Shown here: positions 7,852-17,255 of the stretch, one piece after another
Position numbering within the stretch: position 1 is the first letter of the stretch
Layout: the number at the start of each line of letters is the position of its first letter
Notes under the pieces: generated by a model
Seen by the model: only the letters and a program-made list of their open reading frames with translations
Database searches by the model: none
What the model was told of the DNA's origin: nothing
Made by a program: the position numbers and the translations under genes
From: Bryobacterales bacterium
Lineage (GTDB): Bacteria; Acidobacteriota; Terriglobia; Bryobacterales; UBA6623
Assembly: GCA_022823865.1 (NCBI GenBank)
Contig: JAJEHF010000225.1
Location: 1-37,965, forward strand
DNA: 37,965 nucleotides
Direction of reading: 5' to 3'

Positions 7852-8739
7852 GTGATGCGCGTTCGTCGGCTCTTGGCGCTGGCGGCACTACTCGCCGCGC
7901 AGGGCTCATCCGAGGTGTTCAAGACGGCCGTTTGGCACGAGGGCCCCGCCCGGGAGATGGCGGTTTCCCTCGGTGGCGAGGGTGCGGCCGTGCGTTCCGT
8001 GCAGACGGTCGAGGATCACCTCATCCTGCTGCTGGTGATGGACACGGTGAAGTTTCCCGATCGTGTCGATGCCGTCCGCGACGCATTGGTGGCCAAGCTC
8101 ACTAGCCTCGGCCCGAAGTATTTCGCCGGCGTCATGTCCGCGCAAGACGGCCTCCGCGTAGTTCTCGACCCGGTTAGGGGCCGGGCCAGACTCTCCGAGA
8201 AACTGCAGTCGCTGGACGTGCGCGGAGTGCCGGGGCTCATGGATGTCGTCGAACAGGTCTCAGAAATCGCTGACCAGACGCTGGCCTCTGCCGAGGTGCG
8301 CGTGGCGGTCTTGTTCGTCACCGACGGCGAGATCGAGGATTACCGCGGCGACTATACGATCCCGGTCGTCAACCCGAGCGATAGCAGCGATCTGAGCCGG
8401 CGATTCCGCGGCCAGCTGATTCTGGAGCGCATCCGGTCAATCGTGGACCGCTTGGAGGGGGCGCAGGCGCCGCTCTTCTTCCTGCACCTGGCAAGGCAGT
8501 ACGACTCCCTGAACGAGGTCTACCAGAACGGCATCAGCGAATTCTCCCAGACGACGGGCGGGAGTGCCGTGTTCGTCAGGGGCGTGCAGGAGATCCCCGC
8601 GGTAGTGGGGCAGTTGCTTGACGAGATTGCCGAGCATTCCGTCGTTACCATCGATGCCGCGTGCGAGGGGATCCAGAAACTTGAGATTCAGTCCTCCGCG
8701 GGGAGTGTCCGCCATCGCGAGAACTTCCGATGCCCCTAA
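7852..8739 (+). CDS. VWA-domain protein of the acidobacterial VWFA-related type
   Basis: The gene encodes 295 residues from a GTG directly after the barrel gene's stop, or 294 from the ATG at 7855. An N-terminal hydrophobic segment ('RRLLALAALLAAQGSS') is a likely signal peptide. The domain follows the von Willebrand A order: hydrophobic strand ending in Asp ('LILLLVMDTV'), 'GVPGLMDVVEQVSEIADQ', then 'VRVAVLFVTDGEIEDY' and 'AQAPLFFLHLARQYDSLNEVYQNGISEFSQTTGG'. It resembles the VWFA-related proteins abundant in Acidobacteriota. The metal site is weak: the DxSxS motif reads DTVKF, so only its Asp remains, although the later TDGE is present. Tight coupling to the barrel gene suggests a shared envelope role. 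Function is otherwise unknown. Confidence 0.75.
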   Translation: MMRVRRLLALAALLAAQGSSEVFKTAVWHEGPAREMAVSLGGEGAAVRSVQTVEDHLILLLVMDTVKFPDRVDAVRDALVAKLTSLGPKYFAGVMSAQDGLRVVLDPVRGRARLSEKLQSLDVRGVPGLMDVVEQVSEIADQTLASAEVRVAVLFVTDGEIEDYRGDYTIPVVNPSDSSDLSRRFRGQLILERIRSIVDRLEGAQAPLFFLHLARQYDSLNEVYQNGISEFSQTTGGSAVFVRGVQEIPAVVGQLLDEIAEHSVVTIDAACEGIQKLEIQSSAGSVRHRENFRCP

Positions 8740-8818
8740 GGGCATGACGACTTGCCGTTCAACACCTGATCTCGCCGCTCTCCGGAACGATGCGGCGGCT
8801 TACACTGGATGCACTGCT

Positions 8819-9745
8819 ATGTACTATTTCGCTCGAGTCCTGCTGATCGTTGCGGCCATTGTCGGTGCTGCCTGGCCTGCTGCCGCGCAGGATCGCGGGT
8901 CCGATCCACAGCTGCCTCCCGGGATCGTTAAGCACGCCGATGTCACCTATGCAGAGGTCGACGGGCGGGAATTGCTGCTCGATGTCTACGCTCGGGAACC
9001 GCGACCCGAGCGACCCGTGCCGGTGGTCGTATGGGTCCATGGGGGCGGCTGGCGGGGCGGCTCGAAGGATCGCATCAACCGTTCCTTGCCGATCTTGGAT
9101 CACGGCTATGGATTCGTGTCGGTGGGCTATCGGTTGAGCGGCGAGGCGATCTTCCCGGCGGCCATCGCCGACGTGAAGGCCGCTTTCCGCTGGGTGCGGG
9201 CGAACGCCGGGCGTTACGGCTTCGACGGCGAGCGGATCGGCGCTTGGGGCTCGTCGGCCGGCGGGCACCTGGTCGCGCTGCTTGGAACGGCCCACGAGGT
9301 AGAGGAATGGGACAGCCTGCACGAAGAGAACGCCGGCGTGTCCTCGCGGCCCGATGCTGTTTGCAACTGGTTCGGGCCCAGCGACTTCTTGCGCATGAAC
9401 GACTTCCCGGGCCGGATCGACCACGACGCCGCCGATTCGCCGGAGTCGCGATTCATCGGAGCGCCGATTCAGGATCACCCCGCCAAGACCCAGCGGGCCA
9501 ATCCCATCAGCTACGTCACGGCGGACGACCCGCCGATGCTGCACATGCACGGCGAGAAGGACCAGTCCGTGCCGTACAACCAGAGCGAATTGCTGCACGC
9601 GGCGCTGCAAGCCGCGGGCCTTGACACCACGCTCTACAAGGTCCGCAACGCCGACCACGGCTTTCGCGACATGCAGGGCGACACGCCGCAAAGCCTGATG
9701 GCGATGGTGGTCGCTTTCTTCGAGCGCACGCTCGGCAAGCCCTAA
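8819..9745 (+). CDS. Secreted alpha/beta hydrolase, esterase-type
   Basis: This 308-residue exported hydrolase starts with a signal peptide ending near 'AWPAAAQD'. The alpha/beta-hydrolase fold shows the oxyanion-hole motif 'VWVHGGGW' (residues 72-78), the nucleophile elbow 'GSSAG' with Ser146, the acid Asp248 in 'HGEKDQSVPYN' and His280 in 'NADHGF'. The order and spacing match the BD-FAE/esterase-lipase group, which cleaves carboxylic esters, often acetyl or feruloyl groups on polysaccharides. The start at 8819 is chosen because the signal peptide begins there; the frame is open further up but overlaps the VWA gene. It follows the VWA gene by about 80 bases on the same strand and may belong to the same unit. 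It converges on the sulfatase downstream. Confidence 0.9.
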   Translation: MYYFARVLLIVAAIVGAAWPAAAQDRGSDPQLPPGIVKHADVTYAEVDGRELLLDVYAREPRPERPVPVVVWVHGGGWRGGSKDRINRSLPILDHGYGFVSVGYRLSGEAIFPAAIADVKAAFRWVRANAGRYGFDGERIGAWGSSAGGHLVALLGTAHEVEEWDSLHEENAGVSSRPDAVCNWFGPSDFLRMNDFPGRIDHDAADSPESRFIGAPIQDHPAKTQRANPISYVTADDPPMLHMHGEKDQSVPYNQSELLHAALQAAGLDTTLYKVRNADHGFRDMQGDTPQSLMAMVVAFFERTLGKP

Positions 9746-9776
9746 CAGCGACCGACTCGGCGGCGGGCTTGGTGGG

Positions 9777-11420
9777 CTATTCCTCCCAGGCTACGCCTGT
9801 CCGTTCTGCGTAGCGCTCCCAGTCCTCTGCCATGCTCTTGATGCGATCCGGATAGCGTTCGGCCAGGTTGGTCGTTTCGCTACGGTCGTCTTTGAGGTTG
9901 TACAGCTCCCAGTCGATTTCCTGGGGCATGCGCTTGCCCCAGACGGCTTTCCAGTCTCCCCGGATCAAGCCGCGCGCCTCTTGGTGCTCGAAGTACAGCG
10001 GCCGTTCGGACAGGCTCTCGCCGTTGAACACCGGCAAGAGGTTGACGCCTTCCTCGGGCAGGACCTCGCGCCCTGCGAAGTCTAGCGGGTATTCGGCGTC
10101 CGCCGCCGCTCGCAGAGTAGGCATTACGTCGATGATGTGGCCGCGCTCGCGCACCCAGTTTCCGGCGTTGCGAATGCCCTGCGGCCAGTGGGCGATGAAC
10201 GGAGTGGCCGTGCCGCCCTCGTGCGTGAAGTGCTTGTACAGCCGGAAGGGAGTGTTGCCCAGGTTTGCCCAGCCGCTGCCGTAGGAGTGGTAGGTGCCGG
10301 GCCCTCCCATCTTGCGCAGGGCGTCGCCGGTGTGCAGGATGGTCACCCCCTGGCGGCTGCGCTCGTCGAAGCCGTAGGGCCCCCATTCGTAGCAGGCGCC
10401 GTTGTCGCTCAGCAGCATGATCAGCGTGTTGTCAAAGTCGCCGCTCTCGCGCAGGTGATCCATGATCTTGCCAAGGCCTTGATCCACGTGTTCCACCATC
10501 GCCGCGAACAGGGCCATGCGGCGCGCGAGGTCCTTCCTGCGCGGCTCCTCGATGGAAGCCCAGGCAGGATTCGGCTGCCCGGGGAATCCGTTGGCGATGT
10601 CATCGCGATCTACCGGCACCAGCGACCTCTCCGTGAGAGTCCAGCGCTTGCCGTCAACCAACCCGATTCGCTGCATGCGGGCGTAGCGTTCCTCGCGCAA
10701 CACGTCCCAGCCGCGTAGGTATGTGTCGAAGTACTTGTCGGCGCTCTCGGGGGGAGCTTGGACCGGGAAGTGCGGGGAAGAGTGGCCTAGGAAAACGAAC
10801 CAAGGCTGGTCGCGCTGCTGGCCTTGCTTGATGAACTCCAGGGCGTATTCACTGAACACATCGGTCGCGTAGAACTCCCCTTGTGGCCGGTCGATCTCCT
10901 TCTTGCGCCCTTCGGGCATGCGCACGTAGTAGTCGGCATCCCATTGGTCGTGCGAGTGGTCGAAGGCGTAGCCGAAGAACTCTTCGAAACCGCGCTGGGT
11001 CGGGCCGGTCTCGTTGTGCAGGTGCCACTTGCCCACGTAGTAGCAGCTGTAGCCCGCCTTGCCGAGCGTCTCGCCGAGCGTGACGCAGCGATCGTTGAGG
11101 CGCCCCAAATAGGCCGGGCCGCGAGTCGGGTGAGGCTCGCGGGTGGTGAAACTGGCGATGCCGGTCTGCGGCGGGTACAGGCCGGTCATGAGCGAGGCGC
11201 GGCTAGGGCAGCAGCGCGCTGAGTTGTAGAAGGACTCGAGGCGGACGCCGCCTTCGGCTAGGGCGTCGATATTGGGCGTGTCCATCTCTCCGCCGTAGCA
11301 TCCGAGGTCGGAATAGCCCAGGTCGTCGAGCAGAACGACGAGGATATTGGGCCGGTCCGCGGCGAAGGCAGAGGACAGCGAGGCAAGCAGGAGCGCGGTA
11401 AGGAGACGAGTCATTGGCAT
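9777..11420 (-). CDS. Secreted type I sulfatase
   Basis: The protein has 547 residues and a signal peptide (1 to about 21, 'SLSSAFAADRPN'). Type I sulfatases hydrolyse sulfate esters using a formylglycine made from Cys or Ser in the C/S-x-P-x-R motif. Here the motif is 'CCPSRASLMTG', with C70 the residue to be converted. Calcium ligands D32 and D33 lie in 'VVLLDDLGYSDLGCYGG', and the second-half 'LIMLLSDNGACYEWGPYG' supplies further metal ligands. The C-terminal 'LIRGDWKAVWGKRM...ELYNLKDDRSETTNLAE' subdomain is complete. The protein should act in the periplasm or outside the cell and needs a formylglycine-generating or anaerobic maturase enzyme not seen here. Whether the start is at 11420 or the second Met two codons on is open. 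The substrate is not readable; alkyl, aryl or glycan sulfates are all possible. Confidence 0.93.
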   Translation of the reverse strand: MPMTRLLTALLLASLSSAFAADRPNILVVLLDDLGYSDLGCYGGEMDTPNIDALAEGGVRLESFYNSARCCPSRASLMTGLYPPQTGIASFTTREPHPTRGPAYLGRLNDRCVTLGETLGKAGYSCYYVGKWHLHNETGPTQRGFEEFFGYAFDHSHDQWDADYYVRMPEGRKKEIDRPQGEFYATDVFSEYALEFIKQGQQRDQPWFVFLGHSSPHFPVQAPPESADKYFDTYLRGWDVLREERYARMQRIGLVDGKRWTLTERSLVPVDRDDIANGFPGQPNPAWASIEEPRRKDLARRMALFAAMVEHVDQGLGKIMDHLRESGDFDNTLIMLLSDNGACYEWGPYGFDERSRQGVTILHTGDALRKMGGPGTYHSYGSGWANLGNTPFRLYKHFTHEGGTATPFIAHWPQGIRNAGNWVRERGHIIDVMPTLRAAADAEYPLDFAGREVLPEEGVNLLPVFNGESLSERPLYFEHQEARGLIRGDWKAVWGKRMPQEIDWELYNLKDDRSETTNLAERYPDRIKSMAEDWERYAERTGVAWEE

Positions 11421-11473
11421 GAAGGTATCACGAAGGCGGGCCGGCGCGACGACACGCTGCCGCAGGCCGCCGC

Positions 11474-12781
11474 TCAGGGAGATGCCGAACCACTGGCGAA
11501 GTCAAGCAGTGCCGCCGCGAGCCCATAGTCGTAGCGAGCTTGGTGCAGGCCGTTCTCGGCCGCGGCCAGTGCCGTCCTAGCAATGACTACATCGAGTCGG
11601 GAAGACAGGCCCTGCTGGTGGCGGGCGTCGGCCAGAGTCGCCATCGACTGGGCTTGCTCCAGATCTAGCCGGGCCGCTTGAACTGCTTCCAGAGTCGCGA
11701 CTACTTGGCTGTGTGCGGTGGCAACCTCTAGTTGAATCGCTTGCCGCAGCTCGTCGCGCATCGCCCTGGTCTTGTCCACGACCAGCTCGGTTTCCTCGAT
11801 GCTCGCTTCCAGCCGCCCGCCGGTGAAGACCGGCATTTGTAGTCCGAACGCGCCGAACAACAGCCGGCCCAGGGTGAGTTCGGCGAAGCGCGTCCAGCCG
11901 CCGCTGAACATGATCATCAGCCGGGGGTACTTCTCGCGCCTGGCGCGCCGCACCCACTCTTCGGCGGCTTGGATTCTGGCATCGACCGCGGCCAGCTCCG
12001 CGCGGGCTTCGAGTGAATTGGCGATGAGGGGCTCGAGCGGGCCCGGACTCCGCTCCGAAATCTCAGGCTCGCGCAGCTGGTAGAGAACGGGAGCCTCCTC
12101 CCCCATGACCGTGCCGAGGCCAGACAATGCACGCTTCCGGGCCTCGGTGGCGGATGTGAAGCCGGACTGTGCCTTGGATAGGTTGGCTCGGGCTTGGTCG
12201 ACCTCGACCTTGGCCGCGAGCTCTGCTTCCAGCAGCGCATCGGCGCGGGCCTGTTCTAATTCCCGCTGTTTGACGCGTTCTCCCGCCAGGGCGAGGCGTT
12301 TGCTCTCTTTGAGGCCGTTGAAGTAGGCGCGTTGCACCTCCAGCACCAACCTGTCCTGGTCGGCGCGGAGCGTCTGCTCGAAGTACTCCACTTCCGCCCT
12401 TCTCGCTCTGCTCTCGAACTTGGTTCGTTTGAAATCCAGCAGGTTTTGGAGCAAGTTGACCGAGAACGAGCCGTTCCGTGGCTCGGGAGAGGATGCCAAG
12501 CCATGCAGATCGAAGAGGTTGGCGGAGCCCGTCAAGCCCTTGTTGGCAAGTCCGCCGGCGTCGACTTGCGGCAGAAAGTCCGCGCGAGCTTGCTTGACTC
12601 GCGTTTCAGCCGCGCTGATCTCGATGGCAGACTGCCGGAGTCTGGGATTGTTCGCCAGAGCAGTCTCGATCGCTTGGTCCAGCGTGAGGCTGCGCGGTTC
12701 GCCACTGGTCTGCGCTGCGGCTGGACACGCCGCGCCCAGCAGCGCAGCGCCGAGAATCCAAGGCCGAATATCGACGGTCAC
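11474..12781 (-). CDS. TolC-family outer-membrane efflux channel
   Basis: This 435-residue protein is the outer-membrane channel of the RND pump encoded upstream. A signal peptide ('GAALLGAACPAAAQ') is followed by two related outer-membrane-efflux repeats rich in long alpha-helices: 'LTLDQAIETALANNPRLRQ', 'RVKQARADFLPQVDAGG', and in the second half 'ELAAVDARIQAAEEWVRRARREKYPRLMIMFSGGW'. It assembles as a trimer spanning the outer membrane and periplasm. The start is a GTG whose last bases overlap the stop of the adaptor gene (GTGA), which argues for translational coupling. It is the last gene of the three-gene operon, with a short gap before the sulfatase start on the same strand. Confidence 0.92.
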   Translation of the reverse strand: MTVDIRPWILGAALLGAACPAAAQTSGEPRSLTLDQAIETALANNPRLRQSAIEISAAETRVKQARADFLPQVDAGGLANKGLTGSANLFDLHGLASSPEPRNGSFSVNLLQNLLDFKRTKFESRARRAEVEYFEQTLRADQDRLVLEVQRAYFNGLKESKRLALAGERVKQRELEQARADALLEAELAAKVEVDQARANLSKAQSGFTSATEARKRALSGLGTVMGEEAPVLYQLREPEISERSPGPLEPLIANSLEARAELAAVDARIQAAEEWVRRARREKYPRLMIMFSGGWTRFAELTLGRLLFGAFGLQMPVFTGGRLEASIEETELVVDKTRAMRDELRQAIQLEVATAHSQVVATLEAVQAARLDLEQAQSMATLADARHQQGLSSRLDVVIARTALAAAENGLHQARYDYGLAAALLDFASGSASP

Positions 12782-14046
12782 GGCTGGGACTCCGAATTGA
12801 TTTCGACAGCGTTCACGGTGGCACCGTCCGATAAAGGCTCCCTAGCGGCCACGATGATGCGCTCGCCGCCGCTGAGTCCAGCGATGACTTCGATATCGAT
12901 GCCGTCCCCGGGCGCAGTCTCGACATCGACACGCCGAGCCCGCCCCCCGACGGCCTGGTACACGAACGAGCGATCGCCTTCGGCGTGCAACGCCTCGGCG
13001 GGCACGGTGACAGCACCCGCTCGGATTTCCAACGTGAGCGTGGCGCGACCGAACATCCCCGGCAGCAGCAGCCCCTCGGCGTTGGCAAGGTCGATCTCTG
13101 CCCGCATGGTGCGCGTAGCGGGATTGAGCGAACGCGAGAACCGGCTCACCGAGCCTTGGAACTGCTTGCCCGGCATGGCGTCGATCGTGATCGTGGCGCC
13201 GCTGCTCACCTCTACGTGTGGCGCTTCGGACTCTGGCACGTCAATCGCGAGGCGCACCTTGTCCACCTTGGCGACGGTGAGGATTGGCTGGGCCGAATCG
13301 TTGGATGTCGCTGCTTGCAGCAGCGCACCCGGGTCGGCGAAGCGCTCCGTCACGACACCATCGAATGGCGCGCGGATCTCGGCGAACCCAAGCATCGTCT
13401 CGAGCCGCTGCACGGTGGCTTGCAACTGGTTGATTCTGCTGTCGATTTGGAGGATCCGGCCAACGATCTCGTTCACATTCGCGGCCGCGACTTCAGATTC
13501 GGTCATGGCCTCGTCGACCGCTTGCTGCGACAGCACATCCGGCTGGGCAGTTCTGACGGCCTTGAGGCGGTCATAGGTGAGTTCCTGCAGTTTGGATTGC
13601 GCGGCGGCACTGTCTAGTTCTGCTTTGGTCCGGCTGCGGTCGGCCTCGGCGACGGCCAGGCCAGCTTCGGCTTCGCTGTGCTGGTTGACGATTTCGGGCA
13701 CATCGATCTTGGCCAGGAGCTGGCCATCGCGCACCCGATCTCCGATGTCCACCGAGATGCTTTCCAGATAGCCGCTGACCTTGCTGTAGAGCTTTGCTTG
13801 TTGGTCGGCCTCAACGCTGGTGGGCAACGAGATAGTGCGCACGATGTCGTCGCGCGTCGGCGACACGACCTCTACGTTGACGACTTCGGTCCCTTGCTGC
13901 GGGTCCTCGCTTGCGTCCGTTTGTCCGGGGCTACCGGCACAGCCAAGCCAGATCAAAGCCCCGGCTAGAGCGACGCAACAGAACAGACTGGTATTACCCA
14001 ACCTCGAGATTGGGTTTTGAGTGACCGACACCCGCAACTCAGTCAT
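12778..14046 (-). CDS. RND efflux periplasmic adaptor (HlyD/MFP family), lipoprotein
   Basis: The adaptor links the inner-membrane pump to the TolC-type channel. The 422-residue product has an N-terminal lipoprotein signal with the lipobox 'WLGC' (C36). A split biotinyl-lipoyl domain follows ('KLYSKVSGYLESISVDIGDRVRDGQLLAKIDVPE' and 'AEIRAPFDGVVTERFADPGALL') around a long coiled-coil hairpin (about residues 115-225). Then come the beta-barrel ('RLAIDVPESEAPHVEVSSG') and a membrane-proximal domain ('TVPAEALHAEGDRSFVYQ'). The start at 14046 overlaps the permease stop as ATGA; an upstream in-frame Met at 14100 would lie inside the permease gene and spoil the signal sequence. Both gene junctions are 4-bp overlaps, a strong operon sign. 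Confidence 0.93.
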   Translation of the reverse strand: MTELRVSVTQNPISRLGNTSLFCCVALAGALIWLGCAGSPGQTDASEDPQQGTEVVNVEVVSPTRDDIVRTISLPTSVEADQQAKLYSKVSGYLESISVDIGDRVRDGQLLAKIDVPEIVNQHSEAEAGLAVAEADRSRTKAELDSAAAQSKLQELTYDRLKAVRTAQPDVLSQQAVDEAMTESEVAAANVNEIVGRILQIDSRINQLQATVQRLETMLGFAEIRAPFDGVVTERFADPGALLQAATSNDSAQPILTVAKVDKVRLAIDVPESEAPHVEVSSGATITIDAMPGKQFQGSVSRFSRSLNPATRTMRAEIDLANAEGLLLPGMFGRATLTLEIRAGAVTVPAEALHAEGDRSFVYQAVGGRARRVDVETAPGDGIDIEVIAGLSGGERIIVAAREPLSDGATVNAVEINSESQP

Positions 14047-17000
14047 GCCAGGCTCTCCTGCCGGCCATGGGTGGGTCGCTTGAGGATGACATAGAGACAC
14101 GGGACGACCACCAGTGTCAGCGCCGCTGCACTGATCACGCCGCCGATGATGGCGCGCGCCAACGGCACGTTGGCTTCCGCTCCCGGTCCGCCCAGCGCCA
14201 TCGGAGTCAACGCCAGCACCGTTGTGAGCGAGGTCATCAGGATGGGGCGGAGCCGCACCCGAGCCGCCTCGGTAATCGCGTCCCGCAGGGTCGCCCCGGC
14301 GGACAGGCGGCGGTCCGCGAAGTCCACCAGCAGGATACTGTAGGCTACCACCAGCCCGACCATCATGATGATGCCCATTGCGGACATCATGCTCAGCGGA
14401 TTGCCGCCCAAGAACAGCAGCCAGCTAACTCCGATCAGGCCGAGCGGCACGGCCAGCATCACGATGAACGGGTCACGGAATGATCGGAATTGAAGGACCA
14501 GCACGAGGTACACCAGCACCACTGCCAGCAAGAAACCCTGTAGGAACTGGTCCAGTGCATCGCGCATGGTGGCGACCTCTCCGGTGAGCCGGTAGCTGTA
14601 GCCAGCCTCGGCGAACTCCGGCCCGGTGACATCGAAGTAGGGTCCCCGGTCGGATTGCCGCAGGACAGGTCCGAGTTCTGGCGACGCGCCCAGCAGGCGC
14701 TCCACCTCGGCCACGACCGAACCGATGTCGTGGCCGGGCAAGACCGTGGCGTAGACGTCGATCACCCGCGTGATATTGCGATGGCTGATGGCGGCCGGTC
14801 CTGTCTTGCGGCTCAGATTGACGACGGTGCGCAGGGAAACCGGCTCGACCGCTCGCGCTCCGCTGATCGGGATGTCGCGCAGAGTCTCCACCGAGACCAG
14901 GTCTTCCTCCCCGTACTGTGCGCCGATGAAATAGTGATTCCCGTTCCTTTCGTCGATCCAGAACGCCGGGTCGAAACCGATGCTGGAGTTGGTGGCGGTC
15001 ACCAGGTTTTTCATCACGTCGTCGACGTCTACGCCGGCCATGGCCGCCTTGACCCGGTCGATCTCCACGTCGAGGATCGGGTAGTCCATCCTCTGCGCGA
15101 TCCGGACATCGGTGATCCCTTCTACTTGGCGGGCTCGCTCGGCAATGATCGTGCCGATGCGGTGCGAGGTCTCCAGATTGCTGCCCGACACCTGAATATG
15201 GATCGGCGCCGGCTCGCCTTGATTCAGGGCGGCCGTGAGCAACCCGCCGGTGTCGAATGAGAACTCGACGCTGGGGAACTGCTGGTTCAGCTTGGAGCGA
15301 AGCCGTTCGACGTACTCGAAGGATCCGGGGTAGCCCGGCTTGTTCTTCAGCTGGACCAACATGAAGGCGTCCATCGGGCCGGTGTTTGGGGTGTAGGCTG
15401 CGGGCCAGTCCATCAGCACCCCGATGTTGCTGATCAGCATGCGCAGGTTCGACTCGGGGAAGCGCTCCTCGTCCGACGGGTCGGGCTGGCCGATCTCGTT
15501 GATCAGCACCTGTTCGATCTCGGCCAATTTCGCCTCTGTGTTTTCGATGCGTGTTCCAGACGGCAGCCGGACGGTGATCTGAAACTGACCTGCATCCACG
15601 GCCGGGAACAACTCCGTGCCCGTGGAGCGCAGCAGGTAGAGCGAAGCGACTAGCAGCAATGCGGAACCGCCGACGACCGTCCAACGCAGAGGTATCAGCT
15701 TCGCGACGAGTCCCTCGTATGCACTCGCTAGCGCAGAGCCTTGCAGGTTCCCGGGGTCGCCGGCGCCGCCTTTTAGGATCCTTGCGCAGAATGCGGGCAC
15801 CAGCGTGATGGAGAAGAGGAACGAGGCACCCATGGCGAAGGTTGCCGCAAGGGCAACCGGGCTGAACAGATAGCTGGCCATCCCGGTCAGGAAGGCCACG
15901 GGAAAGAACACGATGCAAAACGTGACAGTCGAGACCAGCACCGGGACTGCCACTTCCGAGGTGCCCTTCAGAGCTGCCTCGAAGGGGGGCTGGCCCTGCT
16001 CGACGTGACGCACGATCGACTCGACCACCACAATGGCCTGGTCGATCAAGATGCCGATCACCAAGGCCAGGCCGCCGATGGTCATGGCGTTGAGCGTCGC
16101 TCCGCTGAAATAGAGGCCGGTCAGCGCCGCTAGGATTGCCAGCGGCAGGCTCAGCAAGATCAATACGGTCGAGCGCAGGCGCCGGAGGAACAGCAGCACG
16201 ATAAGCGCGGCGAACCCGGCTCCTAACAGCCCTTCCCATTGCAGGGCGCGCAGTGCCCCGCGTACGTAGACCGACTGGTCCAGGACAACTTCGATCGAAA
16301 GGTCCCGAGCCGAAGCATCCATCTCTTTGAGGCGCTGTAGGATGCGTTCCAGGTTCTGGCGGATCGAACTGACGATTTCGATCGTGTTGGCGCCGGGCTG
16401 GCGGTAGATGGGGATGTAGACTTGTCGCCTGCCGTTGAGGCGGACCACATTGCTCTGGATCTGGCTGGAATCCCGCACGTCGGCGACATCGCCGATGAGG
16501 ATGGGAGCGCCGTCCCGCACTTCGATCGGCATGTCGTTGAGGTCTTCGACCGCCGCCGGCATGGAATTGGCGAAGATCTGGTAGTCGAGATTGCCGGCCT
16601 TGAGGTTGCCGGCGGGAATGAACACGCTCTGCCGCTTGAGCGCGTCGACCACATCCATCGGAGCTAGCCCGCGCGCCTCCAGTCGCATGCGGTCGACATA
16701 GGCCAAAATCCGTCGGAGCTTGCCGCCATAGACTGCCGGCGCGATCACGCCTTGGATGGATTGCAAGCGGTTGCGCAGCTCGAAATAGGCGATGTCGTAG
16801 AGCTCCTTCTCGTCCATGCTCGGACTGGATACGCTGACCAGGCAGAGCGGAACCGAGGCCGTCGGGTCGAACGGCATGACCATCGGCGGGATGGTGCCCG
16901 GCGGCAGGTAAAACATGTCGCTGACGGCGTAGGAGGTCACCTGGCTCATGGCCGTCTCGAGACTGATCCCTTCGCGGAAGAAGTCCTTGACCACGCAGAC

Positions 17001-17255
17001 CCCCAGCATGGCCTTGGCCTCTTGGTGCTCGATGCCGACCGACTGGCCGGTCCAGCGCTCGAGGCGGCTCATGATGTCGCGTTCCATCACCTCCGGCGGC
17101 ATGCCGGGGTAGAAGGTCACGATTTGGACCGCGGGTGTCCTGAAGATCGGCAGCAGATCGGCTGGCAAGCGCTGGTACGAAGTGATGCCCAGCACGACGG
17201 TGGCCAAGGCTGCCACGCCCACCGCGTAGGGGTTGTTTACTGCAAACCGGATCAT
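14043..17255 (-). CDS. RND-family efflux permease
   Basis: The gene encodes about 1070 residues from 'MIRFAVNNPYAVGV', the usual RND beginning, so I prefer 17255 over an in-frame Met at 17294. Features in order are TM1, a first periplasmic loop ('GMPPEVMERDIMSRLERWTGQSVGIEH'), TM2-6 ('GLLGAGFAALIVLLFLRRLRSTVLILLSLPLAIL'), a second loop, and TM8-12 ('GIIMMVGLVVAYSILLVDF', 'RLRPILMTSLTTVLALTPMALGGP'). The length is normal. In TM4 the proton-relay region reads 'GILIDQAIVVVE', with D405 then Gln406 where AcrB-type drug pumps have two aspartates. It is first in a three-gene operon and exports an unknown substrate across both membranes with the adaptor and channel. No regulator gene is adjacent. 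Confidence 0.94.
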   Translation of the reverse strand: MIRFAVNNPYAVGVAALATVVLGITSYQRLPADLLPIFRTPAVQIVTFYPGMPPEVMERDIMSRLERWTGQSVGIEHQEAKAMLGVCVVKDFFREGISLETAMSQVTSYAVSDMFYLPPGTIPPMVMPFDPTASVPLCLVSVSSPSMDEKELYDIAYFELRNRLQSIQGVIAPAVYGGKLRRILAYVDRMRLEARGLAPMDVVDALKRQSVFIPAGNLKAGNLDYQIFANSMPAAVEDLNDMPIEVRDGAPILIGDVADVRDSSQIQSNVVRLNGRRQVYIPIYRQPGANTIEIVSSIRQNLERILQRLKEMDASARDLSIEVVLDQSVYVRGALRALQWEGLLGAGFAALIVLLFLRRLRSTVLILLSLPLAILAALTGLYFSGATLNAMTIGGLALVIGILIDQAIVVVESIVRHVEQGQPPFEAALKGTSEVAVPVLVSTVTFCIVFFPVAFLTGMASYLFSPVALAATFAMGASFLFSITLVPAFCARILKGGAGDPGNLQGSALASAYEGLVAKLIPLRWTVVGGSALLLVASLYLLRSTGTELFPAVDAGQFQITVRLPSGTRIENTEAKLAEIEQVLINEIGQPDPSDEERFPESNLRMLISNIGVLMDWPAAYTPNTGPMDAFMLVQLKNKPGYPGSFEYVERLRSKLNQQFPSVEFSFDTGGLLTAALNQGEPAPIHIQVSGSNLETSHRIGTIIAERARQVEGITDVRIAQRMDYPILDVEIDRVKAAMAGVDVDDVMKNLVTATNSSIGFDPAFWIDERNGNHYFIGAQYGEEDLVSVETLRDIPISGARAVEPVSLRTVVNLSRKTGPAAISHRNITRVIDVYATVLPGHDIGSVVAEVERLLGASPELGPVLRQSDRGPYFDVTGPEFAEAGYSYRLTGEVATMRDALDQFLQGFLLAVVLVYLVLVLQFRSFRDPFIVMLAVPLGLIGVSWLLFLGGNPLSMMSAMGIIMMVGLVVAYSILLVDFADRRLSAGATLRDAITEAARVRLRPILMTSLTTVLALTPMALGGPGAEANVPLARAIIGGVISAAALTLVVVPCLYVILKRPTHGRQESLA

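Noticed and set aside
14473..16239. Long minus-strand frame of 588 codons inside the RND permease
   Set aside because: It is an Arg/Pro-rich alternative-frame shadow of the permease gene, which has a full family match.
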